A stretch of 64,000 bases of DNA from Inia geoffrensis (taxonomy: Eukaryota > Chordata > Mammalia > Artiodactyla > Iniidae): assembly GCA_036417435.1 (NCBI GenBank), contig CM070902.1, positions 41,562,600 through 41,626,599 on the forward strand, in the 5' to 3' direction. Every line of letters begins with the position of its first letter. Position 1 is the stretch's first letter. This document shows positions 1 through 14,200 of this stretch, one piece after another. A program made the position numbers and the translations under genes. Under the pieces are notes generated by a model. The model saw only the letters and a list, made by a program, of their open reading frames with translations. It ran no database searches and was not told where the DNA came from.

Positions 1-545
1 TATCTCTAAGCTGTGTTAGAAAAAAAATAATTTTTTAGATGGAGAAGTCATATTTTTTATTTCAAATGTTCATATATGTACATCTGTGTATTTTATATCA
101 CACAAGATCAGTGTCCAGAGGAAGTTCAATTTTGTTCAATGAAATATTCCATATAAATGTTTGACATTTTGGTTAACATATAGATGAATTCCATTATTAT
201 CACTGCAAGGCTTGAGGACTCACAGGTTAACAATAAATTTTCCAGTGATAATTCATTCCACCATCACTGGAGAATAAATTGCTAACATGTGAGGTGTATT
301 ATCTGGTATGTGATAGAATGTTTACTTTAGATGCGGAAATATAATTAAAAAAGTGATGAAACACATTAGATTAAAAAGGAAATCTACCATACCTTAAAAT
401 ACATAATTTAAAAAAGTGAAGTTTTTTTGAGATATGATTATAAAATAAAATGATCAAAATTACATCTCATAAGTTATATTAATAGCTATAAAATAATGGA
501 GTATATAAAGTAGTTTAAAATATTAAAAGTTAACATCTCCCATAC
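1..545 (-). other. BOD1L1 intron 7 (partial)
   Basis: AT-rich sequence downstream of the exon 7 donor. No exon-like frame, RNA gene or recognisable repeat is seen. Confidence 0.7.
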
Positions 546-657
546 CTTGATTCTTAGCTTTTGAAGACTTTGTCTTTTCTGCTTTCTGTTTTCGTTTTTC
601 CTCAAGTTTCTCTCTATTAATTTGCCTTCTTAAAAGCCTCTCTTCTTTTTCTTTAGC
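546..657 (-). CDS. BOD1L1: BOD1L1 coding exon 7 (basic coiled-coil-like segment)
   Basis: A 112-base exon encoding residues 495-531 plus one base of codon 532. It reads [20 protein letters not shown] followed by [17 protein letters not shown], a strongly basic, helix-prone stretch that probably extends from the end of exon 6. The acceptor is TTTTAG|GCTAAA and the donor is CAAG|GTATGG. It is the last exon seen; the next lies beyond position 1. It was found from splice sites and homology. Confidence 0.93.
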
Positions 658-3600
658 CTAAAACCACAAAATATTCATAATTATCCTGACAGATTATCAG
701 GCAAAAGCAAAAACACTTTGGGGAAAAAAGCACACTTGCCCTTCAGATGTTCTTACAAATTAATCGATTCTGCAAAAGTGCATATTTACTACTATATACA
801 TATGTGCATACGTGTGTGTGCATGTGTTTCAATCTGGACGCTACCAGAGGAATAAAAGAGAGAGAAGTTAAATTTTTCCATTACTCTTAAAGAATACCGT
901 CAATTTAAAGGTATCATTTTGGGAAGTGGTGGCTTAATAAACTGCTATTTCAGTTAAAAAGACAGCTGTAAAAATATCTATGAGCATCAAGTGTAGAGGT
1001 AGGTCTCCATAATTTTTTGATTTTCTCAAAAAAGAAAGTCGAAATACAGCTTCAAGTGACAGGCTAGTCCTACAACAAATGTGACTTTCTGGTCATAATC
1101 TCAGGACCCAGGTTTTAGACATGGGACTCTCTGCAGTCATATTTTAAAGCCAGGGAAAATCCAGTCATTGTGTGTTACTCCACCATCTCTTTCCCACCCA
1201 GAACTCAAAGCCTCAAAGCACCAAAGATCCTAAGCATAAGCGTAACTCCTTATCAACTAACCTCAAGAGATAAGCCACTATTAACATTTTGGTGCACTTC
1301 CTTCAAGTCATTTTTCATGTAGTAATATTTCCTCAATCTATGATGCACAATTTTTCATATTTTAATGTTTCTGAAATCGTAAGCCATCTTAAAATTGATG
1401 TACATATACAACAAGGTAGCAATTTTTTTCTCTAAAAACCTGTTAATAATAGCACATCTTAGAAGTATTTTCAAATGCAGGAAATATGTGGATGGACTGC
1501 GCTTCCCTCTTAATATTATGTTAATGGCTTATGTCATCTCTATGGCTGGATCCATATTTGAGTCAAACATTTCAACATTATGAAACACCTAGGTTGTTAC
1601 TAGTTTTTCACTACCATTAATCATGATATGAACACCTCCATCATATGTTTATGTCTATTCTGCCTAGTTAAATGACAAGGTTCCTGAAAGTAGAACCTAT
1701 ATGTCACTGTTTCAAATGCTCACTAGTACCTTGCAAACAGACTAGTCAAGTTTTCCAACCTGACTTAACAGGTTAAAATAATAAGAGATCAAATCTGACT
1801 TACTATAGATTGCCGCCGTTGTTCTACAGTAAGCTCGTCATCAGAATCACTATAATACTTTGAATAAAGATATGGTTTGTGAACATAAGCATGCCGTATA
1901 CTTTTTGCTTTTCCTTCACTGGGATCATTGGTTTGAGTTTTTGTTTTGTTCTGCTTGTTCTTTTCTTCGTCTGGAAGAAAGTCAATAGAAAGATCAGTGC
2001 TTCTGTCAATCAGCAATAAGTTCAACATTATGCTTGATCAGCATCAAGAGGCAAAAGTAGTATCAATGTAGTTTGAGTGTATTTGTAGGTCTGACAGGAG
2101 AAATATCAGGATCTGAACATCCAGATATTGACATTTTTAAAGTCATTTATTTATTTGTTTGTTTGTTTGTTTATTTATTTATTTATGCTGCACCACATGT
2201 CATGTGGTGATTGAATCTGTGCCCCCTGCACTAGAAATGTGGAATCTTAACCCCTGGACCACCAGGTAAGTCCTCTTGACTTATTAATTTTTTCCTTTCT
2301 TTCAGCTTCTCACATATCAAAAAGGCAAAGAAAAATTAGGCCTTATAGTTATTTATGTTTCTTTGACAAATAGTTAATCCTCATTTGTATGAAAATAGAC
2401 TTGGTATGAATGCTTTACCAGTATTTAATTGAAAAAATTCACCTGAAGCAACACTTTAAAGTAAACTTGAGATTTTAATGATAACCTGTCATCTTTCTTT
2501 TATGGAAGAGGGAAGAATCAATAATTGGCTCTACACCAAGTATATATTAAAACCCCTCTACCTGAGGAAGGAGAATAAGTTCCCCATGACACAGCAAGAA
2601 GTAAAGAAGTGGTACTAAGTACTGCTTAGTACTCTCAAAAGAGTCATTTTCTTACTTTTTGGATCTCATATATAGAAAATGTAGTTATGTCCAGGAAAAA
2701 CCTTGAAAAGATCCAATAAAGGATCTAGAATTAAAATTTCCATTTGGCTAGAGAAAGTGGAGTTTTAACAGGATGAGAGCATTCTTCCTACATTGGTACT
2801 CAAATGACCTCATGACGATAATTATGAAGAGTGGAGATTGCTGCTAATTCAGTTTCTTAATGGATACTAAGAAAAGAATGAAAAATGGGAGATACAGAAA
2901 AATACATCTGTGGCATTAAAACCCTCTACTTTTTCTCCCCTATGGTTTTCTCTCTAGGTATTCTATCCAAGAGCCAGCAACAAAGTTACAAGATGCTACC
3001 TACAGGTAATTGCAAATCATATTCAATATTTTTGACTTTTCAAAAGGTCATAAACAATATTTAATCATGTGGTGAAGAGCAGCATAAAGTATTGATTATA
3101 AGCCCAGACACAGGTTTGAAATGACGCTGTGCTCACTAGTTATATCACCCTGGATGAGACACCCTGTCTTGGCAACTCTGTTTCCTCACCTGCACCTATA
3201 CAATAGTGTAATAACTGAGCACAGTGCCTGGAACACACTAAGTACTTAATAAGGGTTGGCTGAAAAACAAACTATATAATAAAAGAGAGGTTTGGTCTTT
3301 CTTCTCCATTCTGGGAGGTAATCTCTAAGCCTTTGGAATGCCATGCCTGATAGGAGTGTTTTTACTTACCTAGGGTCATGGGTCAAGCCAAATTCCCTAA
3401 TAGTGTGATTTAGGGTGGGAGCACTGGGTCATGGGGTATCAGTTTGACCTCCAGAGGGGCTGGAGGCTGAGGCCAGACACATGGGCAGTCAACTAGGTAT
3501 ATATGATGAAGCCCCAATAAACACTTCAGACGTAAAGACTCCAGTGAGTTTCCCTGCTTGGCAATAATCTGTATACTGTCAGATGTCAATGCCAGGAAGG

Positions 3601-6600
3601 GCACTGTGTCCACAACACCACAAGGAAAGGACAATTGGGAGACAGCAGAAGCAAGAAGAAGTACAATCCTACAGCCTGCAGAACAAAATCCACAATCACA
3701 GAAAATTATATGAAATGAAATGGTAAAGGTATATATGTCCCAGGTAAAGGAAGAAGATAAAACCCCAGGAAAACAACTAAGTAAAGTGGAGATAGGCAAC
3801 CTTCCAGAAAAATAATTCAGGATAATGATAGTGAAGATGATCCAGGATCTTGGAAAAAGAGTGGAGGCAAGGATCGAGAAGATGCAAGAAATGTTTAATA
3901 AAGACCTAGAAGAACTAAAGAAAAAACAAACAGAGATGAACAACATAATAACTGAAATGAAAAAAGACCCCAGAAGGAGTTAATAGCAGAATAAGTGAGG
4001 CAGAAGAACGGATAAGTGATCTCGAAGACAGCATGGTGGAAATCACTGTTGCAGAACAAAATAAAGAAAAAAGAATGAAAAGAAATGAAGACAGTCTAAG
4101 AGACCTCTGGGATAACATTAAATGCACCAACATTCACATTATAGGGGTCCCAGAGGAAGAAGAGAGAGAGAAAGGACCTGAGAAAATATTTGAAGAGATA
4201 AATCCTAAAAAATTCCCTAACATGGGAAAGGAAACAGTAACCCAAGTCCAGGAAGCACAGAGTCCCAGTTAGGATAAACCCAAGGAGGAACATGCTGAGA
4301 CACACAGTAATCAAATTGACAAAATTAAAGACAAAGAAAAAATATTAAAAGCAACAAGGGAAAAATGACAAACAACATACAAGGGAATCCCCGTGAAGTT
4401 ATTAGTTGATTTTTCAGCAGAAACTCTGCAGGCCGGAAGGGAGTGGCATGATACATTTAAAGCAATGAAAGGGAAGAACCTACAACTAAGAATACCCTAC
4501 TCAGCAAGGTTCTCACTCAGATTTGACAGAGAAATCAAAAGCTTCACAGACAAGCAAAAGATAAGAGAGTTCAGCACCACCAGACCAGCTTTGCAACAAA
4601 TGCTAAAGGAACTTCTCTAGGCGGGGAAGACACCAGCAGCTTAAAACAATCTTGTACATACATAGACTGCTATATCAAAACTGCATGGGAACAGCAAACC
4701 CCAAAACTACTACCCACACACACAGAAAAAGCAACCTGAACACAACACTAAGGATGGTCATCAAACCACAGAAGAGAACCAGAGAGGAAGGGAAGAAAAA
4801 AGACCTACAAAAACAAACCCCAAATAATTAAGAAAACAGCAATAGGAATTTACACATTGATAATTACCTTAAATGTAAATGGATTAAATGCTCCAACTGA
4901 AAGACACAGACTGGCTGAATAAATACAAAAAGAAGACCGATATATATGCTGTCTATAACAGACCCACTTCAGACCTAGGGACACATATAGACTGAAAGTG
5001 AGGGGATGGAAAAGGGTATTCCACGCAAATAGAGATCAAAAGAATGCTGGAGTAGCAATACTCATATCAGACAAAATAGACTTTAAAATAAATACTGTTA
5101 TAAGAGACAAAGAAGGACACTACATAATGATAAAGGGATCAATCCAATTATAAATATATATGCACTCAACATAGGAGCACATCAATATATAAGGCAAATA
5201 CTAACAGCCATAAAGGGAGAAATCGACAGTAAGACAATAAGAGTTGGGGACTTTAACACCCCACTCTCAGCAATGCACAGATCACCCAGACAGAAAATTA
5301 ATAAGGAAACACAGGCCTTAAATGATACATTAGACCAGATGGACTTAATTGATATTTATAGAGCATTCCATCTAAAATCAGCAGAATTCACATTCTTCTC
5401 ATGCACACCTGGCACATTCTCCAGGACTGACCACATGCTGGGCCTTAAAGCTAACCTTGGTAAATCTAAGAAAACTGAAATCATATCAAGCATCTTTTCC
5501 AACCACAATGCTATGAGATTAGAAATAAACTAAAAGAAAAAAAAAAAAACTGTAAAAAAGCACAAACATATGGAGGCTACAAAACATGCTACTAAACAAC
5601 CAATGGATCACTGAAGAAATCAAAGAGGAAATCAAAATTACCTAGAGACAAATGAAAATGAAAGCAAAGATCCAAAACCTATGGGATGCAACAAAGGTAG
5701 TTCTAAGAGGGAAGTTTATAGCAATACAGTATTACCTCAGGAAAAAAGAAAAATCTCAAATAAACAACCTAACCTTACATCTAAAGCAACTAGAGGAAGA
5801 ACAAGCAAAACGTAAGTCAGTAGAAGGAAAGAAAATATAAAGACCAGAGCAGAAATAAATGAAATAGAGATGAAGAAAACAATAGCAAAGATCAATGAAA
5901 CTGAAAGCTGGGTCTTTGAGAAGATAAACAAAATTGATAAACCATTAGCCAGACTCATCAAGAAAAAGAGGAAGAGGACTCAAATCAATAAAATTAAATA
6001 TGAAAAAGAAGTTACAAAAGACAGTGCAGAAATACAAAGCATCCTAAGAGACTACTACAAGCAACTGTATGCCAATAAAATGGACAATCTGGAAGAAATG
6101 GACAAATTCCTAGAAAGGTACAATCTCCCAAGACTGACCAGGAAGAAATAGGAAACATGAACAGACTGATCACAAGTACTCAAATTGAAACTGTGATTAA
6201 AAAACTCCCAACAAACAAAAGTCCAAGACCAGATAGCTTCACAGGTGAATTCTATGAAACATTTAGAAACGAGCTAACACCTATCTTTCTGAAATTGTTC
6301 CAAAAAATTGCAGATAGAGGAAATGCCCAAACTCATTGTATGAGGCCACCATCACCCTGATACCAAAACCAGACAAAGATATCACAAAAAAAGAAAATTA
6401 CAGGCCAATATCACTGACGAACATAATAAAAGTCCTCAAAATACTAGCAATCTGAATCTAACAGTACATTAAAAGGATCATACACCATGATCAAGTAGGA
6501 TTCCTCCCAGGGATACGAGGAGTTTTTAATATCCGTAAATCAATCAATGTGATACAAGAACAAATTGAAGAGTAAAAACCATATGATCATCTTAATAGAT

Positions 6601-9600
6601 GCAGAAAAAGCTTTTGACAAAATTCAACACCCAAAATGATAAAAAACTCTCCAGAAAGTGGGCACAGACGGAACATACCTCAACATAATAAAAGCCATAT
6701 ACATAAACCTACAGTTAACATCATACTCAGCGGTAAAAAGCTAAAAGCATTTCCTCTAAGATCAGGAACAAGACAAGGATGTCCGCTTTCACCACTTTTA
6801 TTCAACATAGTTTTGGAAGCCCAACATAGTTTTGGATAGCTATGGCAATTAGAAAATAAATAAATAAATAAAAGGAATCCAAACTGGAAAAGAAGAAGCT
6901 AAATTGTCACTGTCTGCAGATGATATGATACTATATGTATAAAATCCTAAAGATGCTACCAGAAAACTACTAGAGCTCATCAATGAATTTGGTAAAGTCG
7001 CAGGCTACAAAATTAATACACAGAAATCTCTTGCATTTCTATACACTAACAACAAAAGGTCAGAAAGAGAAATTCAAGAAACAATCCCACTTAACATCAC
7101 ATCAAAAAGAATAATATATGTAGAAATAAACCTACTTAAGGAGACAAAAGACCTGTACTCCGAAAACTGTAAGACGCTGATGAAAGAAATCAAAGATGAC
7201 ACAAACATTCTTGGATCAGGAGAATCAATATTGTCAAAATGACTATACTACCCAAGGCAATCTACAGATTCAATGCAATCGCTATCAAATTACCAATAGC
7301 ATTTTTCACAGAACTAAAACAAACAATCTTAAGATATGTTTGGAGACACAAGAGACCCCGAATAGCCAAAGCAATCTTGAGAAAGAAAATCAGAGCTGGA
7401 AGAATCAGGCACCCTGACTTCAGACTATACTACAAAGCTCTAGTCATCGGAACAGTATGGTACTGACACAAAAATAGAACTATAGATCAATGGAACAGGA
7501 TAGAAAGCTCAGAGATAAACCCATGTACCTATGGTCAATTAATCTACAATAAAAGAGGCAAGACTGCACAACGGAGGAAAGACAGTCTCTTCAATAAGTG
7601 GTGCTGGGAAAACTGGACAGCTACGTGTAAAAAAATGAAATTATAACAGTCTTTTAACACCATACACAAAAATTAACTCAGAATGGATTAAAGACCTAAA
7701 TGTGAGACCGGACACTGCAAAACTCTTAGAGGAAAACACTGGCAGAACATTCTCTGACATAAATCGCAGCAATATCTTTTTCAATCCATCTCCCAGAGTA
7801 ATGGAAATAAAAACAAAAATAAATAAATGGGGCCTAATTAAACTTAAAAGCTTTTGCACAGCAAAGGAAACCACAAACAAAATGAAAAGACAATCAGAGA
7901 TTGCAAGAAAATATTTGCAAATGATGTGACTGACAAGGGATCTGTCTCCAAAATTTACAGTCAGATCATGTGGCTTAATATCATCAAAACAAACAACCCA
8001 ATCAACAAATGGGCAGAAGACCTAAATAGATATTTCTCCAAAGAAGACATACAGATGGCCAAGAGGCACATGAAAAGATATTCAACATCACTAATTATTA
8101 AAGAAATGCAAATCAAAACTAAAATGAGATATTACCTCACATCACCAGGCCATCATCAAAAAATCCACAAACAATAAATGTTGGAGAGGGTGTGGAGAGA
8201 AGGAAACCCTCCCACACTGTTGGTCGGAATATAAACTGACACAGCCACTCTGGAGAGCAGTATGGAGGTTCCCTAAGAAACTAAAATCAGAGCTGGCATA
8301 TGATCCTGCAATCCCACTCCTGGGCATATACCTGTACAAAAACATGGTCTGGAAGGATACATGCACCCCAACGTTCATTGCAGCACTGTTTACAATAGCT
8401 GAGACATGGAAGCAAACTAAATGTCCATTAACAGAAGAATGGATAAAGAAGATGTGGTGCATATATACAATGGATTATTATTCAGCCATTAAATAGAATG
8501 AAATAATGCCATTTACAGGAACATGGATGGACCTAGAGATTGTCATACTGAGTGAAGTAAGTCAGAGAAAGAGAAATATAGTATGATATTGCTTATATGC
8601 AGAATCTAAAAAAAAAAAAAAAATGATACAAATGAACTTATTTACAAAACAGAAACAGACTTGCAGACTTAGAGAAGGAACTTATGCTTACCAAGGGGGT
8701 AGAATGGGGGAGGAGGGATAGTTAGGGAGTTTGGGATTTCCATGTACACACTGCTATATTTAAAATGGATAACCAACAAGGACCTACTGTATAGCACAGG
8801 GAACTCTGTTCAATATTCTGTAACAACCTAATTGGGAAAAGAATTCGAAACAGAATAGATACATGTATAACTGAATCACTTTGTTGTATACCTGAAACTA
8901 ACACAGCATTGTTAATCAACTATACTCCAATATAAAATAAAATGTTAAAAAAATATATCCTGTGATAAACCACAATGGAAAGGAATATGAAAAAGAATGT
9001 ATATGTATGTATAACTGAATCACTTTGCTGTGTAGTAGAAATTAACACAACATTGTAAATCAACTATACTTCAATAAAATAAAAAAAAAAAAAAAAAAAA
9101 GAAAGGACAAGTGTAAGCTCTGTGTTTGAACTCTGCCAGACTCTATAGCCTATGTGCCTCTTCCCTTGGCTGATTTTAATCTGTGTCCCTTAGCTGTAAT
9201 AAACCATAACTATGATTTTAACAACTTTCAATGAGTTCTGTGAGTCCTTCTAGTGAATTAACAAACCTAAAGGTGGTCTTGGGGACTGCGATTTTGCAAT
9301 TGGTGTCAAACATGAGGGCAGTCTTGTGGACTGTGCCACTGACACATGGCATATTCATACAAGTTCTCATCTTTTATAATAATTCTAGGGAATGGAGTTA
9401 AGAGATAGAGAACCTAGGCTTGTTGAGGTTTAGTAACTTACCAAGCTTGCTCAGAGAGACAACCTCAGAGCTGGGACTCAGGAACAAATCTTCCAACTAT
9501 AAAGTCCCGTGCTCTTGCCACTGTACCACACTGTCTTTCATAATACAGCCGTCTGAATATACAAATACTGCTCAATGGGAAGCTTCACAAAGGCATTATT

Positions 9601-11217
9601 AAGTAAAATGCTTTACCATCTGATGTAATCTCTCCTTCTTCCATGCTATCAGACATTACAACTTCCTCCTCAGTGTCTTCTTCAAAAGATGAAAGGTCAC
9701 TGGTGTGGACAGAGCTAACTGTGATGTCTGTAAGTCCATCCACATCAGAATCTATCAAAGAGAAATCTTCAAGAAGGAAATATAACAGAAAATAAATCAT
9801 CTTGTTATATAAGAATACACACAGCACCCAATTCCTAAATTACATTTAAATTTTTCTGGTTTAAATCCTGTCAAAGAACTTCAACTTCAGAAATAATCCC
9901 TCACCATTAGTAACCAATATCAAATAAGGTACAGTTGTTTGCAGAAAATACAAAGGCAAATTATCCTGTAAAATTAACGAAACCCGTAATTCATGGTCTG
10001 AATGATATAAACAAAGGAAATTTTAAGTAAGGAACTGAAATATTTACTATCTAATATTTTAAAGATTATGAATTAAGTTGCTTGGAATAATGTATATGAA
10101 TAAATTACGAGTTACATAATAAGGTTTAGAGCTTCTCTGTTCATTTACTTTGTGAATTGGTAAATTAGTATAGAAAAGAAATATACAAATGTTTATTGCT
10201 CATCTTTTAGCAAAGAGGGTATGAGTTTTCAGGCTTTTAAAACACACGTATCAAATACATTTTATTAAAATTTGAAAGCCAATCTGATGTGCCTCCAATG
10301 GACACTCATTGTTCTTTAAACTGTTGTTGATTTTTCCAAGTTTTTACCTTCTTTGGTCCCTTCGCTGGTTTTAGCTTTATTATTGTTTTTTTCTGACGGA
10401 AGTTTTGAACACTCTACTTCTTTATCTTTTGCTTGTTTTTCATCTTTTACTTTTTGGACATCTTCACTCCTTTTTGAGTGATCAAATTTCTTTTCAGTCT
10501 TTTCCTTCTTTTCTTTCTTTCTTTCTCCCTTTTCATTGCTATCTGGCTTCTTTTCACCTTTGTCTGTTGATTTATTTTTTTGGTCACTGCTTTCTTGTTG
10601 AACATCCTTACTTAGCAGAACTGAACTATTACTTTCTTTTATGTGATTTTTAATTTCTTCAACTGGACAAGGGAGATCACTAAATTCTTCAGACTTAGGG
10701 ACTGTTTCCTGTCCTTCCCCTGCAGAGTCAGGTGTAGATTTTTCTTTATCAGCCATGTCTTCTGAAGTTCTCTCTTTCTCAACAGTAGTCTCAGTGCTTG
10801 GCTGAGACAGTTTTTTGGATATTCTCTCACTGGTCTTTGCATTTGACGTTTCTGTCGAAGCCCTGGCAGCACTAGCTTCTTGGTTAAGAGAAGTGATGGT
10901 TTCCAAGATTGACATGGCATCACTGGCCACATTCGCACTGGCCCCAGGGGCAGGGACACCTTCGAGGGAAAGACATGTTTTAGAATAAATTTATGCAGAA
11001 GGTAAACCCCTCTGCTGAATCAAGGCCACGTGCCACTGTCATCTTCATATGACACGTTACCTTTAGACTTTCGGGTACTGGTGCTAGTACTTAACACATT
11101 CTAAATTCTCTACCTCTGTAATACAGTATATTAGGAAAGGCACCAGCAAATGTGAGACTAGTCAAGTTCTCAGAAAAAGGATGTGTTTTCTAATTATTTT
11201 AATTATCCCCTCTATTG

Positions 11218-11255
<38 letters not shown>

Positions 11256-14200
11256 TACTAAAATGCTCATCATTAAAAAAAAAATGTAATGTCAGTTGAA
11301 GAATCTGGGTGATAAGTAAAATAATTTCACTAGAGTAGCCAAATAGATAAATGTTTTAAAGAACTAAATACCCCTAACTTGATATTCAGTTCAAGAAGGA
11401 AAGCAATGGAACTGACCAAGAATAAAAGCAAAGCACCTTGTGTAACGATGGAAGAGTCTGGTTTCTCATCATCGGGGGCTGTGCTGCCACCTGTTTCCTC
11501 TTTGTGATTTAGCGTGGCCAAAAACTCATGCACAGCTTTCTCCACCTGAGGTCTGAATGTGTGGTTAATCTTTGGATCCACAACCTGAGAAATAATTCTG
11601 TCAATACCAGACTCCAACATTCCTGATCTGAAACACAGGGTAATTTACAGAAAGGTAAAAAAGATAATACTACATTATTTGCATTAATTACTTTTAAGTA
11701 AAGCCATATCTATTACATATATGTTCAACCTTAAATTGCCTCCAATCCATTCACTTGGAATATACAGAAAGAATACACAAAAGAAAATACGTTTCACAAT
11801 ACAGTGGCATTTAATACACCATACTGCAAAAAAATATGTAAACTTCCCACCACTGTGTCACCAGTGGAAATACTAAGGCAGACAGAACAAAAGCAAAACA
11901 AAATACCCTTAGAACTAGACACAGCACATTACCTAAAGACCAGGCTTGTAGGTGATGCTTATCTTACCTCAATCTTGCCCATGGCTTATCTCACTAAATG
12001 ACCTTAGTGATCATTTAGTGATAGGAATAAATGATCACTAAGCTGAGCTCTGGGTATAAAATAAATCTATGGATTCTGCAACCTCTTTTTTTTTTTTTTT
12101 TTACCGGAAAAATGTACGCCTCTTGTTAAGTATTAGAGCCTCCAGGAAAACTGAAGAATATACACAAAGTATAATTTTACCAAACTTACAAAAAAGGAAA
12201 AAAAAAAAAAAAAAGAAAAAGAAAGGAAACTTTAGAAGAACAAAAATAAAACTTAAGACTTCTGGCCTTCTTTTTATTATCTTCTTGCTATAAAAACTAA
12301 ATGATGTATTCATTCAACAATTATGAGTGTCATCTACACAACAGGCACCATGCTAGCCATTGGGCCACTACAAATCAGACCTGGTCCCTGTTCTGGTGGG
12401 AGAGAGAGACACAAACAAAATACAACATGACAGGTGTTAGAACACACCATACACTGTAGGAAAAGAGTAGGATATTATTATTATTAGCTATGTCTGAGAT
12501 TATTTGCGAAAGCTTTCCTAAGGAAAGCTTAATTTCCAGAGAAGAGAAAGGGAAGAAAGTGCACAAAGAAATATCATACATAAGAGACAGAGGAGCAAAA
12601 GGGACAGTAAAGTCTGAAACGTGCAGAAAATCACAAAGATGTCTGAGCAAAATAAGATGACATGAATTTATCTGAAGAAACACACTTCCACCTTGTTCCT
12701 TTCTAACAAAGAACTTGAGGAGTCACAGTTCCCTGGATAGAGTTGGGAGAGTGGGGTGCTAGTCTTCTGCAGCTCCGAGGCCTCAGGCTCTCCCTGCATA
12801 GTGGGTGAGATGTCTCTCCTTATACTTTGCAATGCTATTTCTGAGTGCAGCGCTGTCTGGAGTGCAGGATGGTTGTGATTTTCATTTCCTGAGGCACCTC
12901 ACAGCCCTGGGATACTATAATTCCACTTATGTGAGCCATAGAGAAAAATGAGTCAACACTGCCCAAAGTAGGTAACCTGCTTTCTAAAGTTCCAAGATAT
13001 AATACAAAAAACAAAAAAAAACCAAGTCCTGAAAACATTGTTGTTACATCTTAGAGGTGTCTTTAAAATGTAGCAGGTGGAAAAGAAGCAATGACAAACA
13101 ATCTGAAAAATGTTTTGATTTAAGGCACATGCACAAAGGCACAAAATAAAAAATAAAGCCCACCCACCTCCAAATTACTGCTTCAGTCTCTTTCCCTGAT
13201 GCCTATGTCCTGGGCCCTTGTGTACTTTAGTCTACTCTCACTCAGAGGTCAGCTGTGATCTTAAAAATGTATGCATATAGCTGATTCACTTTGTTATACA
13301 GCAGGAACTAACACAGCATTGTAAAGCAACTATACTCCAATGAAGATGTTAAAGGAAAAACAAAAACAAAAACGGAAGCCAGTGCTAGCGACCACATTGC
13401 TCTTCATGGGCTCACTTCATTGAGGTGTGGCCAGAGCTGCCTCACCAGAGGGAGGAGAAGCCACACTTCTAGGTTCAAGGGCAAAGCCAAAATGCCAGCA
13501 GCTGGCACTGTCTTGGTTAAAGCTACTTCCTTGTCTTCCTTTTAAACACTGTACAGTTAAGGTCATTATTTCTGAGTTCCCTAGCATTTTTAGGCTTTGT
13601 TGTATAAACGAATGCATAAATAGAATAAAACTTTTTTCCGTCTATTGAGCTGGCAGATTGGCTATTAAACTGAACCATCCAAAACTGCTGATATTAGACT
13701 ATTTTGTCCTACAAAAATGGCAATTATAGACGGTTCAATCTAACAGTCAACTGAGTATTTCTCAAAGTATATATAAGAAAAACTGTCTGACATTGTATTT
13801 ATAGGTGATAGTCCATCCCTATACCATTAGTTAGACACAACTAGTCTTTTAAGAAACTTTAATATGTTATTTAAGAGACATAAATTTACTAATGGAATTT
13901 AAGTAAGAGAACAGTTCTATTAAAAATAAATAACAGAGCTAGAAGAAAATATACAGATATCCCAGTAAGAGCAATGCCTATATTACCCAAGAGACAGCTA
14001 TTTCCCATTCTAAAACTTCTCTAGAGGAGAGTCCTCACCACCCATAGGTGGACTGCTCTAGTGTTAATTGCTGACAGTCACAAGAACCCTCTACTGATGT
14101 GTCCAGCAATTGCTCACCAAACAAGATTCTGTGAAAACAATGCCTTATGTTGGTACAACAATTTTAAGTGCTTGATTTTACATGGGCACTATTGAGTTTA

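Larger units (their letters stand above)
1971..9616 (-). other. BOD1L1 intron 5
   Basis: A 7646-base intron, most of it transposon: a CHR-type SINE (2143-2275), a MIR (3072-3262), an ERV LTR (about 3290-9345) split by an L1 (3635-9100), and a MIR (9360-9535). The parts at 2280-3070 hold nothing I recognise. Confidence 0.85.
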
